A stretch of 64,000 nucleotides of DNA, taken from positions 186,001 through 250,000 of the forward strand of contig LR134390.1 in the NCBI GenBank assembly GCA_900637705.1, read 5' to 3'. Every line of letters starts with the position of its first letter. The stretch's first letter is position 1. Positions 27,421 through 36,772 of the stretch are shown here, piece by piece. The notes beneath the pieces are model-generated. The model was not told the DNA's origin and searched no databases. It saw nothing but the letters and a program-made list of their open reading frames with translations. The position numbers were made by a program, and so were the translations under genes. Origin of the DNA: Fusobacterium varium. GTDB lineage: Bacteria > Fusobacteriota > Fusobacteriia > Fusobacteriales > Fusobacteriaceae.

Positions 27421-27928
27421 AGGAATGTTTATTGCGGTTATGCTTGCAATTATCAGCAGTTTTACTTTTGGAGAAGAATCTGTAAAACCATTTAAACTGA
27501 TAATGAGTGAAAATATGTTAGAAAAAAAGGATAATCTTATTGATATAAATACTGCTTCTAAAGAAGATATGGTATCACAAGGAATTGGAATAGGGTATGC
27601 CAATAAGATTTTAAATTATAGAGAAAAAACAGGTGGCTTTGAAAAATTGGAAGAGCTGAAAAGAATAAAAGGGATAGGAGAAGCAACTTATGAAAAACTA
27701 TCTAAAAAATTTAAAATAGAGAATGAGGTTGAGAAAAATCCTCTTTATATAAATGAAGCTAATGATGAAGTTTTAAAATATTTTGGTTTCGAGAAAAAAG
27801 AGATTAAAAAGATTAGAGAATATATTAATAAGAATAATAGAATAGATAATAATCTTCAGTTGATGGAGATACTTTCAAAAAAAAGATATGAAAAATATAA
27901 AAAAATAATTAAATATGATAAATTTTAG
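27407..27928 (+). CDS. ComEA-like helix-hairpin-helix protein
   Basis: Exported protein of 173 residues. The N-terminus MKICKGMFIAVMLAIISSFTFG is a signal peptide or anchor. Residues about 45-105 form a helix-hairpin-helix domain, LIDINTASKEDMVSQGIGIGYANKIL then LKRIKGIGEATYEKL (first part quoted by its ends), the DNA-binding unit of ComEA competence proteins. A second partial copy follows (NPLYINEANDEVLKYFGF). It may bind incoming DNA at the cell surface. It overlaps hemZ by 14 bases, with AAGGAG 10 bases before the ATG, and precedes hslO by 11 bases. Confidence 0.8.
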   Translation: MKICKGMFIAVMLAIISSFTFGEESVKPFKLIMSENMLEKKDNLIDINTASKEDMVSQGIGIGYANKILNYREKTGGFEKLEELKRIKGIGEATYEKLSKKFKIENEVEKNPLYINEANDEVLKYFGFEKKEIKKIREYINKNNRIDNNLQLMEILSKKRYEKYKKIIKYDKF

Positions 27929-27939
27929 AGGTGATATAG

Positions 27940-28833
27940 TTGAGTAAAATAATAAGAGGAGTAAGTAAAAATGCTAGATTTTTTCTAGTAGATTCAACAA
28001 ATATAGTACAGGAAGCATTAGATATACATAAATGTAGTCCTACTGCAATAGATGCTTTTGGAAGACTTCTTACAGCAGGAGTTATGATGGGAAGTACTCT
28101 GAAAGGTAAGGATTTATTGACTTTAAGAACAGATACAGATGGGCCGTTAGACAATATGGTAGTAACTGCAGATTCTGATGGTGGAGTAAAAGGATATGTT
28201 TCTAATCCTTTAGCTGATGTTGTGTTAACAGATAATGGAAAATCGAATGTTGGAGCTTTAATAGGAAAAGGAATGTTGAGAATAATAAAAGATATGGGGT
28301 TGAAAGAACCTTATGTTGGAATGTCACCAATAGATTCTGGAGAGATAGCTCAAGATTTAGCTTATTACTTTTTTAATTCAGATCAAACTCCAACTGTAAT
28401 TGCGTTAGGTGTGAAATTAAAAGATGAAAAAACAGTGGCTTGTGCTGGAGGATATATGATACAGCTTCTTCCAGGAGCAGAGGAGTGTTTTATAGGAGCT
28501 TTGGAAGAAAAAATACAGGCAATAAGACCTATGACTGAACTTATGATGGGAGGAATGGATCTTAAAAGAATATTAAAATTGCTGTATGAAGATATGAGTA
28601 GTGAAGATAATGAAAAACTTATTGAAGAATATGAGATATTGGAAGAAAAAGAAGTAAGTTATAAATGTAACTGTGATAAGGATAAATTCTATAGAGGTCT
28701 TATTACCTTAGGTAAAAAAGAATTGAATGAAATATTTGAAACTCAGAAATTTTTAGAAACTGAATGTCATTTCTGTGGAAAAAAATATAAATTTACTAAG
28801 GAAGATTTTAAAGAGATATTAGAGGTGAAGTAA
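27940..28833 (+). CDS. hslO: Redox-regulated chaperone Hsp33 (HslO)
   Basis: Cytoplasmic holdase of 297 residues activated by oxidation. The N-terminal core contains RTDTDGPLDNMVVTADSDG and VKGYVSNP. The C-terminal zinc switch has the four cysteines as YKCNCDKD and ECHFCGKKY (CxC...CxxC). The start is TTG 27940, preceded by GAGGTGAT; no ATG is nearby. The tatD gene starts one base after its stop codon. Confidence 0.95.
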   Translation: MSKIIRGVSKNARFFLVDSTNIVQEALDIHKCSPTAIDAFGRLLTAGVMMGSTLKGKDLLTLRTDTDGPLDNMVVTADSDGGVKGYVSNPLADVVLTDNGKSNVGALIGKGMLRIIKDMGLKEPYVGMSPIDSGEIAQDLAYYFFNSDQTPTVIALGVKLKDEKTVACAGGYMIQLLPGAEECFIGALEEKIQAIRPMTELMMGGMDLKRILKLLYEDMSSEDNEKLIEEYEILEEKEVSYKCNCDKDKFYRGLITLGKKELNEIFETQKFLETECHFCGKKYKFTKEDFKEILEVK

Positions 28834-29590
28834 ATGAAACTTATAGATTCACATGCTCATATGGATTCAAATGAGTTTGATTCAGATAGAGCAGAGGTAT
28901 TTCAAAGAATAAAAGATAATATGGATTTTATAGTCAATATAGGTTACGATATAGAAAGTAGTAAAAAAGGAGTAAAATATAGCAAGGAATATGACTTTAT
29001 ATATGCTGCTGTAGGAATACACCCTGATGATATAGAAGGATATAATGATGAGCTTGAACAAGAACTTGAAGAGCTGGCTAAAGATGAAAAAGTACTTGCT
29101 ATTGGAGAGATAGGACTGGACTATCACTGGATGACTCGTCCAAAGGAAGAACAACAGGAAATATTCAGAAGACAGATGAAAGTAGCAGAAAGAGTTGGAA
29201 AACCAGTGGTAATACATTCAAGAGATGCTATAGAGGATACTGTAAAAATATTGAAAGAGTTTCCTTCAGTAAAAGGAATATTTCATTGTTATCCTGGCTC
29301 AGTAGAAACTGCTCTTCAGGTAATGGATAATTATTATTTTGGAATAGGAGGAGTACTCACTTTTAAAAATGCAAAAAACTTGTTGAAGTGGTTAAAAATA
29401 TACCTTTGGAGAAACTGATTCTTGAAACTGACTGTCCATATATGGCTCCTACTCCTTTTAGAGGAAAGAGAAATGAACCAATATATGTAGAATATGTTGC
29501 TAAAAAATAGCTGAGATAAAAGGAATAACATATGAGGAAGTAGCAGAAGCTACAAATCTAAATACAAGAAAAGCCTATAACATGATATAG
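28834..29590 (+). CDS. tatD: TatD family metal-dependent DNase (two frameshifts in this sequence)
   Basis: TIM-barrel hydrolase, about 252 residues when one base is added at each of two A6 runs, 29373-29378 and 29502-29507. Metal ligands are visible in DSHAHMDSNEFDSDR (His7, His9), the conserved Glu in AIGEIGLDYHW, His in VVIHSRDA and IFHCYPGS, and the final Asp in ILETDCPYMAPTPFRGKRNEP, which lies in the part beyond the first shift. The C-terminal tail EVAEATNLNTRKAYNMI completes the family. ATG follows GAGGTGA. TatD proteins act in DNA repair and quality control. Confidence 0.9.
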
Positions 29591-29605
29591 GAATGAGGGG
29601 AAAAA

Positions 29606-30422
29606 ATGATAATTTGTCCTGTTTGTAAAAAAATATTAGATAAAGATGGAAAAACATATAGATGCGAAAATAACCACTGTTTTGATGAAGGAAAGCAGGG
29701 ATACTTAAATCTTCTTCTTTCAAATCAAAAGCACAGTAAAACTCCTGGTGATGATAAAGAGATGGTACTCAGCAGAAAAGGTTTTTAGAAAAAGATTATT
29801 ATAAGATAATATCAGAAAAAGTAAATGAATTAGTTTTAGATAATAGAACCTCTGATGATGTAGAGATTTTGGATATAGGATGTGGAGAGGGATATTATAC
29901 TGGAAGATTAAAAAAATTCTTAACGAAAGAGGAATAAAATCTAATATAACTGGTATAGATATTTCAAAAGAAGCAGTGATATGTGCTGCAAAAACATATA
30001 AAAACATAGAATGGATAGTGGCTAGTGCAACCAACATTCCCTTAAAAGACGAATCATTGGACTTTATAATCTGTATGTTTGCAAAGATAATACCAGAAGA
30101 AAAAATGAGAACACTAAAAAAAGGTGGAAAATTGATAGTAGTTTCTACTGGAGAAAATCATCTACTTGAATTAAAAAAAGTTGTGTATGATCAAGTGAGA
30201 ACAGAATTTTATTCTCCAGTAGAGGATTTAAAAATATTTAAACATATAAAGACAGTAAATTGTACTGGGAAAACTTTTATAAAAGAAAATGAAAGTATAA
30301 GAAATCTTTTTGATATGACTCCATATAAATGGAGAAGTCCAAAAGAGGGTGTAGAAAAGCTTTTTATGCTAAATGAACTAGAGATAACTATTGATGTAAA
30401 TGTAGATATTTTTGAGAAATAG
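29606..30422 (+). CDS. rlmA: 23S rRNA (guanine-N1)-methyltransferase RlmA-like (two frameshifts in this sequence)
   Basis: SAM-dependent methyltransferase, about 272 residues (E. coli RlmA 269) when one base is added at 29782-29786 (T5) and at 29910-29916 (A7). An N-terminal zinc finger is shown by CPVCKK and CENNHCFDEGKQGYLNLL. DKEMVLSRKGF is conserved in the family. The SAM motif is ILDIGCGEGYYTG, then TGIDISKEAV and SLDFIICMFAK. The C-terminus has MTPYKWRS. The substrate is G745 or G748 of 23S rRNA by family. GAGGGG precedes the ATG. Confidence 0.88.
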
Positions 30423-30443
30423 TAATCCTCAAGGAGAAAAAAT

Positions 30444-30812
30444 ATGATTCTAGGGATAGGAAACGATGTTGTAGAAATAGCAAGAATAGAAAAAGCCATA
30501 TCTAATGAAAAATTTATAAAGAGAGTATATACTGAAAAAGAAATAGAAATAATAGAAAAAAAAGGAAATAAAATAGCTAGCTATGCTGGGAGATTTTCAG
30601 CAAAAGAAGCAATATCTAAAGCATTGGGAACGGGGATAAGAGATTTTAATCTAACTGATATAGAAATATTGAATGATGAATTGGGGAAGCCATGCGTTAT
30701 ATTTAAAAATAAATTAAAGGATAGAATGGTGGATATGAAAATAGAGATTTCTATTTCTCATTCTAAAGAATATGCAACGGCAGTAGCAGTTATGTTTAAA
30801 AAGGAGTGCTGA
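30444..30812 (+). CDS. acpS: Holo-[acyl-carrier-protein] synthase
   Basis: Transfers 4'-phosphopantetheine from CoA to acyl carrier protein. The 122 residues carry the two magnesium-binding signatures: GIGNDVVEIARIEKA (Asp8) and GRFSAKEAISKALG (Glu55), with the C-terminal ISISHSKEYATAVAV. AAGGAG precedes the ATG. The next gene starts 2 bases after its stop. Confidence 0.95.
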   Translation: MILGIGNDVVEIARIEKAISNEKFIKRVYTEKEIEIIEKKGNKIASYAGRFSAKEAISKALGTGIRDFNLTDIEILNDELGKPCVIFKNKLKDRMVDMKIEISISHSKEYATAVAVMFKKEC

Positions 30813-30814
30813 AG

Positions 30815-31279
30815 ATGGAAGTAAACAAAGAATTTTATATTGAACTTGAAGAATTTATTAATGGATTAAAAGATAAAAAGAATGATGTAAAAATACTTAA
30901 TTTTGTATTGGAAAAGTTAGATGCTATTCCAGTAGAAGTTCAAAAATTTATAGCAGAAAAGACAGGATTACTTGAAATATCAATAGAAAATACAATTAAT
31001 TTTTATCCTAAATTTAGAAATAAAGTTAGTGGAAAACAGCTAAAGGAAGTTTCTGTATGTGTAGGAATGACTTGTGGAGTATATGGAAAAGGATTTTATG
31101 AAGAACTTGCTGAAATACTTGAAATAGATGAAAAAGGGATATCAAAAGATGGAAAAATACTTTTGACAACAAAAAGATGCTTTGGAAGATGCAATAAGGG
31201 ACCAAATGTTTCCATTGATGGAGAAATATATAGTATGATGACTATGGCTGAATTAAAAAGAAGATTGGAATTAAAATAA
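30815..31279 (+). CDS. NuoE-like [2Fe-2S] thioredoxin-fold protein
   Basis: Thioredoxin-like 2Fe-2S ferredoxin of about 154 residues. The four cluster cysteines are in CVGMTC (Cx4C) and CFGRC (Cx3C) followed by NKGPNVSIDG, as in the NuoE/HoxE/HydC family. The N-terminal helical part (about 1-75) includes IPVEVQKFIAEKTG. Such subunits carry electrons in NADH dehydrogenases or electron-bifurcating hydrogenases; no partner subunit is encoded nearby. ATG 30815 has AGGAG eight bases upstream; the GTG at 30806 overlaps that site. Lies between acpS and prfB. Confidence 0.85.
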   Translation: MEVNKEFYIELEEFINGLKDKKNDVKILNFVLEKLDAIPVEVQKFIAEKTGLLEISIENTINFYPKFRNKVSGKQLKEVSVCVGMTCGVYGKGFYEELAEILEIDEKGISKDGKILLTTKRCFGRCNKGPNVSIDGEIYSMMTMAELKRRLELK

Positions 31280-31300
31280 AATATAACCAAGGAGGAAGAA

Positions 31301-32403
31301 TTTGGATATACTGGATATAAAGAGAGAATTCTCTGAATATAAACAAAAAATAATTGATATAAGGGGGTCTCTTTGACTTAGAAAAGAGAGAAAAAAGAAT
31401 ATCAGAACTAGAAAAAATGACTATGGAAGAAAGTTTTTGGAATGATAAGAGAAGTAGTTCTGCAGTTATAAAAGAAATGAATGAAGAGAAAGAAATTATA
31501 GCTGAGTTTAAAAAATTAGAATCAGAAGTAGGAGAAGAGGAAGTATTAATAGATTTTGTTGAAATGGGAGAAACAGATTTTCAAGCTGAACTTGAAGAAA
31601 AACATATGATACTTGGAAAAGACATTGATCACTTTGATACAAGACTTCTTCTAGATGGAGAGTTTGATTCTAATAATGCTATTGTAACTATTCATTCAGG
31701 AGCTGGAGGAACAGAAGCTTGTGATTGGGCAGATATGCTTTATAGAATGTACTCAAGATGGTGTAATGAAAAAAAATATAAAATAAGTGAAATGGATTTT
31801 ATGCCTGGAGATAGTGTTGGAATAAAATCTATAACTTTTCTTGTAGAAGGAAGCAATGCTTATGGATATATGAAAAGCGAGAAGGGAATTCACAGACTTG
31901 TAAGAATATCTCCTTTTGATGCTAATAAAAAAAGACATACATCTTTTGCTTCAGTAGAAGTCATGCCAGAAGTAGATGAAAGTGTAGAGGTAAATGTAGA
32001 TGCTGGAGATTTGAGAATAGATACATACAGAGCCAGTGGAGCTGGAGGTCAGCATGTAAATATGACAGACTCAGCAGTAAGGATAACACATATTCCAACA
32101 GGAATAGTAGTTACATGTCAAAGGGAAAGATCTCAATTAAATAATAGAGAAACAGCTATGAAAATGTTGAAATCTAAATTAATTGAACTTGAAATGAAGA
32201 AAAAAGAGGAAGAATTGAAGAAAATACAAGGAGAACAAAGCGAAATAGGTTGGGGGAATCAAATAAGATCATATGTATTCCAGCCTTACACTTTAGTAAA
32301 AGATCACAGAACAGCAGCTGAGTCTGGAAATATTAAAGCTGTTATGGATGGGGATATAGATATTTTTATAAATACATATTTAAGATGGAATAAAACAAAA
32401 TAA
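31301..32403 (+). CDS. prfB: Peptide chain release factor 2 with programmed +1 frameshift
   Basis: Release factor for UGA and UAA stop codons. The programmed site is AGG-GGG-TCT-CTT-TGA-C (31362-31377): an internal Shine-Dalgarno-like AGGGGG, the slippery CTT, and an in-frame TGA; after a +1 shift the frame continues DLEKREKRISELEK to 32403. The main part has the tripeptide SPF (VRISPFDANK), specific for RF2, and GAGGQHVN with the catalytic GGQ. The start is probably TTG 31301, six bases after AAGGAGG. Between the start and the programmed site there is one extra A (run 31318-31321) that breaks the leader MDILDIKREFSEYK; probably a sequence error. Confidence 0.92.
31362..31377 (+). promoter_or_regulatory. 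prfB programmed frameshift site
   Basis: AGGGGGTCTCTTTGAC. Ribosomes pausing at the TGA when RF2 is scarce slip by +1 at CTT-T. It matches the E. coli prfB site except for one codon (TCT for TAT), and is an autoregulatory circuit known across bacteria. Confidence 0.92.
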
Positions 32404-32472
32404 TTCTTTAAAAAAGATTAAAATTGTGGTAAAATTTGTATTAAATTATTAAAACTAAGAGGGGTGGAAAAA

Positions 32473-33987
32473 ATGGAAAAGAGAGTAAGAACTAGAATAG
32501 CACCATCACCTACTGGAGATCCTCATGTAGGGACTGCGTACATAGCACTTTTCAACTTAGCATTTGCACATATTAATAACGGAGACTTTATTTTAAGAAT
32601 AGAGGATACTGATCAAAATAGATATACTGCTGGTTCAGAACAGATGATTTTTGACGCATTGAAGTGGCTTGATTTAAATTATGCAGAGGGACCAGACGTA
32701 GGAGGACCCTATGGACCATATAGACAATCAGAAAGATTTGAACTTTATGGTGAATATGCAAAACAGTTAGTAGAAAAAGGTGGAGCATACTATTGCTTCT
32801 GTACACAAGAAAGACTGGAAAAATTAAGAGAAAGACAAAAAGCTATGGGAAAAGCTCCTGGATATGATGGACACTGTAGATCATTAACTCAAGAAGAGAT
32901 TCAGGCAAAACTAGATGCAGGAGAACCATATGTAATAAGATTAAAAATGCCTTATGAAGGTGAAACTATTATAAAAGATAGATTAAGAGGAGATATTGTA
33001 TTTGAAAATAATAAAATAGATGATCAAGTACTTTTGAAGGCAGATGGATTTCCAACTTATCACCTTGCTAATGTAGTAGACGATCATTTAATGGAAGTTA
33101 CTCATGTAATAAGAGCAGAAGAATGGATAGCCTCAACACCTAAACATATCCAATTGTATAAAGCTTTTGGGTGGGATGCGCCAGAATTTATTCATATGCC
33201 ATTACTTAGAAATGCAGACAGAACAAAAATATCTAAAAGAAAAAATCCTGTATCTTTGAATTGGTATAGAGATGAAGGATATCTTAAAGAAGGTATAGTA
33301 AACTTCTTAGGGCTTATGGGATATTCATTTGGAGAAAATAAAGAAATATTTACTTTGGAAGAATTTAAAGAGAATTTTAATATAAATAAAGTATCTCTTG
33401 GAGGACCTGTATTTGATCTTGTAAAACTTGGTTGGGTAAATAATCAACATATGAGAATGAAGGATCTTGATGAGCTTTCTAAGTTAGCAGTTCCTTTTTT
33501 CCAACAGCAAGGACATGTAGGAGAGAATGTTTCTGAAAAAGAATATGAAGCTATTGTGAAAATAGTTGGAATACTTAGAGAGAGTGCTCAAACTTTAAAA
33601 GAAATTGCAGTAGAGGCAACAGCTTATTATCAAGATGATTTTGAACTTCCAGAAGTAACAGAAGAAATGAATAAAAAAGAGAGAAAAAGTGTAGAGAAAT
33701 TATGTTCTTCTATAGAAGATCCAGTAGGAAAAGATTCTATAAAATTATTTATGGAAAAGCTTGAAAAATGGGAAAAAGATGAATTCACAGTTGATGAAGC
33801 AAAAGACCTGTTACATCATACAATGGATGAAATAGGGGAAGGACCAGCAAAAGTATTTATGCCATTAAGAGCAGTAATTACTGGTCAGGCTAGAGGAGCT
33901 GATCTTTTCAATGTTCTTTACATAATAGGAAAAGAAAGAACATTAAAAAGAATGAAGGCTATGATAGCTAAATACAATGTTCTTTAA
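32473..33987 (+). CDS. gltX: Glutamate--tRNA ligase
   Basis: Class I aminoacyl-tRNA synthetase charging tRNA-Glu (and perhaps tRNA-Gln for later amidation). About 504 residues. The HIGH-type motif is [15 protein letters not shown] and the KMSKS-type motif is [13 protein letters not shown]. The catalytic core contains [15 protein letters not shown] and [15 protein letters not shown]. The helical anticodon-binding domain fills the C-terminal third. ATG 32473 lies 8 bases after AGAGGGG; the GTG at 32464 overlaps that site. Followed by a terminator. Confidence 0.96.
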   Translation: MEKRVRTRIAPSPTGDPHVGTAYIALFNLAFAHINNGDFILRIEDTDQNRYTAGSEQMIFDALKWLDLNYAEGPDVGGPYGPYRQSERFELYGEYAKQLVEKGGAYYCFCTQERLEKLRERQKAMGKAPGYDGHCRSLTQEEIQAKLDAGEPYVIRLKMPYEGETIIKDRLRGDIVFENNKIDDQVLLKADGFPTYHLANVVDDHLMEVTHVIRAEEWIASTPKHIQLYKAFGWDAPEFIHMPLLRNADRTKISKRKNPVSLNWYRDEGYLKEGIVNFLGLMGYSFGENKEIFTLEEFKENFNINKVSLGGPVFDLVKLGWVNNQHMRMKDLDELSKLAVPFFQQQGHVGENVSEKEYEAIVKIVGILRESAQTLKEIAVEATAYYQDDFELPEVTEEMNKKERKSVEKLCSSIEDPVGKDSIKLFMEKLEKWEKDEFTVDEAKDLLHHTMDEIGEGPAKVFMPLRAVITGQARGADLFNVLYIIGKERTLKRMKAMIAKYNVL

Positions 33988-34001
33988 TATTCAAGATAAA
34001 G

Positions 34002-34029
34002 GGAAAGAGTTTTTACTCTTTCTTTTTTT
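34002..34029 (+). terminator. Terminator after gltX
   Basis: GAAAGAGT pairs with ACTCTTTC around TTTT, followed by T7. Confidence 0.82.
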
Positions 34030-34058
34030 GTAATATTTATGTAAAAGCAGAAATTGTT

Positions 34059-34086
34059 TTTACATGAAGAGAATTTATGTTATAAT
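34059..34086 (+). promoter_or_regulatory. Promoter of the TPR gene
   Basis: TTTACA (34059-34064), a 16-base spacer and TATAAT (34081-34086). Confidence 0.6.
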
Positions 34087-34127
34087 ATTTTAAAGGTAAA
34101 TCTTTTTAATAGGAGGATGATCACAAG

Positions 34128-34706
34128 TTGTTAAAAACAGAATTATTAAAAACTGAGATATTCAGGGATTATAGTGATAAAGATCTGGTTAAAGAGGAAG
34201 AAGCAGTAAGATTTTCACTTTTGGAAAATCCTCAAAACATAGAAAATTTAAAAAGTTTGGCAGCAATATTATATTATAAAAGAGATTATAACGGAGCAAT
34301 TAAATTATATGAAAAAATAGTAAAGGCAAATCCAGAAAATGCAGATTATACAGCTTTCTTAGGATATCTTTACCATGAAAATGAAAATTATGAAAATGCT
34401 ATAGATTATTTTAATAAATCGCTGGAAATAGCACCAGATAATTCATTTGTTCATTTTCTGCTTGGAAATGCATACTCTAGAGCTGGTCTTATAAAAGAAG
34501 CTATTAATAGTTATGATTTTGCTATATTTTTAGACTTAGATATTTATACAGCACATTTGGATTTTGCAAAAAAATATGAAGCGATAGGGCAAAAACAGAG
34601 AGCTTTAAAAGAATATGTTATAGCTTATGAAATAGATCCTAGAGAAAAGAATATTATCAATAAGATAAATGAACTAAAAGCAGATATAGTATCTAAGAAA
34701 TATTAA
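34128..34706 (+). CDS. Tetratricopeptide repeat protein
   Basis: A 192-residue soluble protein built of about three to four TPR units from residue 45 on: AAILYYKRDYNGAIKLYEKIVKANPENADY, quoted by its ends, then YLYHENENYENAIDYFNKSLEIAPDN and NAYSRAGLIKEAINSYDFAIFLD. TPRs mediate protein-protein contacts; the partner is unknown. No signal peptide. The start appears to be TTG 34128, 11 bases after AGGAGG; an ATG at 34117 gives only five codons. It has its own promoter and terminator. Confidence 0.82.
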   Translation: MLKTELLKTEIFRDYSDKDLVKEEEAVRFSLLENPQNIENLKSLAAILYYKRDYNGAIKLYEKIVKANPENADYTAFLGYLYHENENYENAIDYFNKSLEIAPDNSFVHFLLGNAYSRAGLIKEAINSYDFAIFLDLDIYTAHLDFAKKYEAIGQKQRALKEYVIAYEIDPREKNIINKINELKADIVSKKY

Positions 34707-34715
34707 AAATTTCTA

Positions 34716-34750
34716 ATAGAAGGAAAAGTGTTTCTTTTCTTTCTATTTTT
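34716..34750 (+). terminator. Terminator after TPR gene
   Basis: ATAGAAGGAAAAG pairs over 13 positions (one G-U) with CTTTTCTTTCTAT around TGTTT, followed by T5. Confidence 0.85.
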
Positions 34751-34783
34751 GCTTTTTAATATTTAATTTTTAAAGGAGAGAAA

Positions 34784-35329
34784 ATGATATATAGTGTTTC
34801 ATTAGTATTTATACTAATAATATTTTTATTTATAGGTATGACCTTTGGATTTAATAGAGCAGTAGCTTTTATTCCGGTTCTTTTTATCATTTTTTTACTT
34901 GTTGCATTTCTTGGATGGTTTGCAATAAATTTTTTCTGGCTAATACTTCTTGTAATGCTGATAAATTATATTAAAAATCAGAGTCAGCCTAAGAGTACAA
35001 AAAAAAGGACATATTATTATAAATTTGAGAGAACAGAAGATTTTGATGATTTTTTTCGTCAGGCAGGACAGCAGAGTGGTGGATATTCTTATGGAGGAAA
35101 TAATGGAAACCCATTTGGCTATGCTGAAGACAAAACTAAATATTATAAAATTTTAGGTGTTAACTCTAATGCAACAAAAGAGGAAATAAAAAAGGCATAT
35201 AGAGAACTTGTAAAACAGCACCATCCTGATAAGTTTACTAATGCAAGTGAAGCAGATAAAAAATACCATGAGAATAGGATAAAAGAGATAAATGAAGCTT
35301 ATGATAAATTGTCAAAAGATTTTTCTTAG
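34784..35329 (+). CDS. Membrane-anchored J-domain protein
   Basis: A 181-residue DnaJ-type co-chaperone tied to the membrane. Two membrane helices fill residues 1-65. A Tyr/Gly-rich linker follows (FFRQAGQQSGGYSYGGNNGN). The J-domain is at the C-terminus (about 118-180): YYKILGVNSNATKEEIKKAY, with the HPD motif in KQHHPDKF that stimulates DnaK ATPase, and ENRIKEINEAYDKLS. The C-terminal J-domain after membrane helices resembles DjlA/DjlC-like proteins and suggests DnaK recruitment at the membrane. AAAGGAGAG precedes the ATG. Confidence 0.88.
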   Translation: MIYSVSLVFILIIFLFIGMTFGFNRAVAFIPVLFIIFLLVAFLGWFAINFFWLILLVMLINYIKNQSQPKSTKKRTYYYKFERTEDFDDFFRQAGQQSGGYSYGGNNGNPFGYAEDKTKYYKILGVNSNATKEEIKKAYRELVKQHHPDKFTNASEADKKYHENRIKEINEAYDKLSKDFS

Positions 35330-35330
35330 C

Positions 35331-35359
35331 TTGAAATGATTTATAAGCTATGCTATAAT
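35331..35359 (+). promoter_or_regulatory. Promoter of glmU-prs
   Basis: TTGAAA (35331-35336), a 17-base spacer and TATAAT (35354-35359), directly after the J-domain gene. Confidence 0.7.
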
Positions 35360-35419
35360 TATATGGGTTTAAGTTTAGTGAAAAATTTAACTTATTCTTA
35401 ACAGATGAAGGAGAAAAAA

Positions 35420-36769
35420 ATGAAATTGAAAACATTGATTCTTGCTGCTGGAAAAGGTACTAGAATGAAGTCGGAACTTCCTAAAGTTATTCATGAAGTA
35501 AATGGTATTCCAATGATTTCTAAGATAATAAAAGTTTTAGAGATTTTAAAACCAGAGGAAAATATACTCATTTTAGGTCATAAAAAAGAAGAAGTTCTGA
35601 AAGTAGTAGGAGAAAATGCAGACTATGTAGTACAAACTGAGCAACTTGGAACAGGGCATGCAGTGCTGCAAGCAAAGGATAAATTAAAAGACTATGATGG
35701 AGATGTAATGATACTTTGTGGAGATACTCCTCTGTTAAGAGAAGAAACTCTTAAGGAACTTTATAAATTTCATAAAGATACAGATTCGGTAACAACTATA
35801 CTTACCTCTATTTATGATAATCCATTTGGATATGGCAGAATAGTAAAAGAAAATGGACTGGTAAAAGCAATAGTTGAAGAAAAAGAGGCAGATGCTGAAA
35901 TTAAAAAAATAAAAGAGGTAAATGCTGGAGTATATTGTTTTAAAGGAAGAGAACTTTTTGAAGCTCTTTCAAAAATAACTAATAATAATGAAAAAGGTGA
36001 GTACTATTTGACTGATGTAATAGGAATACAAGTTGGAGAAGGAAAACAAGTACAAAGTTATGTATTGAGTGATAATATAGAAATATTAGGTGTGAATTCA
36101 AAAGTAGAACTTGCTCAGGCTTCTAAAGTATTGAGAGATAGGAAAAATATAGAGCTTATGGAGAAAGGGGCTATTCTTATAGATCCAGCTACTGTATATA
36201 TAGAGGAAGATGTAGAGATAGGAAGAGATACTATTATTTATCCAGGAGCAGTTTTACAAGGGAAAACAGTAATTGGAGAAAATTGTCAAATTTTAGGAGC
36301 TAGTAGAATAGTTGATAGCATTTTAAGAAATAATATTAAAGTGGAAAGTTCTGTTATAGAAGATAGTATATTAGAAAATGGAGTAACTATAGGACCTTTT
36401 GCACATTTAAGACCAAAAAGCCATCTAAAAGAGAAAGTACATATAGGAAACTTTGTAGAAGTAAAAAAATCTGTTTTAGAAAAAGGGGTAAAAGCTGGAC
36501 ATTTAACATATTTGGGAGATGCACAGATTGGAGAAGATACAAATATTGGTGCTGGAACTATAACTTGTAATTATGATGGAAAAAACAAGTTCAAAACTAT
36601 TGTAGGAAAAAATTCTTTTATAGGAAGTGATTCTATGCTGGTAGCTCCAGTGATTATTGGAGAAAATGCTCTAGTAGGAGCAGGATCAGTAATAACTAAA
36701 GATGTTCCTGATAACTCGTTGGCTGTATCAAGAAGTAAACAAATTATTAAAAATGATTGGAGGAAATAA
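35420..36769 (+). CDS. glmU: Bifunctional GlmU (GlcN-1-P acetyltransferase / UDP-GlcNAc pyrophosphorylase)
   Basis: Makes UDP-N-acetylglucosamine for peptidoglycan and LPS. The N-terminal pyrophosphorylase domain (1-230) has [20 protein letters not shown], and the C-terminal left-handed beta-helix acetyltransferase domain (about 255-449) has hexapeptide repeats plus [28 protein letters not shown], quoted by its ends, with the catalytic His, and [11 protein letters not shown]. About 449 residues, normal. ATG 35420 follows AAGGAG at the right distance; the ATG at 35405 lies before that site. Three bases ahead of prs. Confidence 0.96.
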   Translation: MKLKTLILAAGKGTRMKSELPKVIHEVNGIPMISKIIKVLEILKPEENILILGHKKEEVLKVVGENADYVVQTEQLGTGHAVLQAKDKLKDYDGDVMILCGDTPLLREETLKELYKFHKDTDSVTTILTSIYDNPFGYGRIVKENGLVKAIVEEKEADAEIKKIKEVNAGVYCFKGRELFEALSKITNNNEKGEYYLTDVIGIQVGEGKQVQSYVLSDNIEILGVNSKVELAQASKVLRDRKNIELMEKGAILIDPATVYIEEDVEIGRDTIIYPGAVLQGKTVIGENCQILGASRIVDSILRNNIKVESSVIEDSILENGVTIGPFAHLRPKSHLKEKVHIGNFVEVKKSVLEKGVKAGHLTYLGDAQIGEDTNIGAGTITCNYDGKNKFKTIVGKNSFIGSDSMLVAPVIIGENALVGAGSVITKDVPDNSLAVSRSKQIIKNDWRK

Positions 36770-36772
36770 AAA

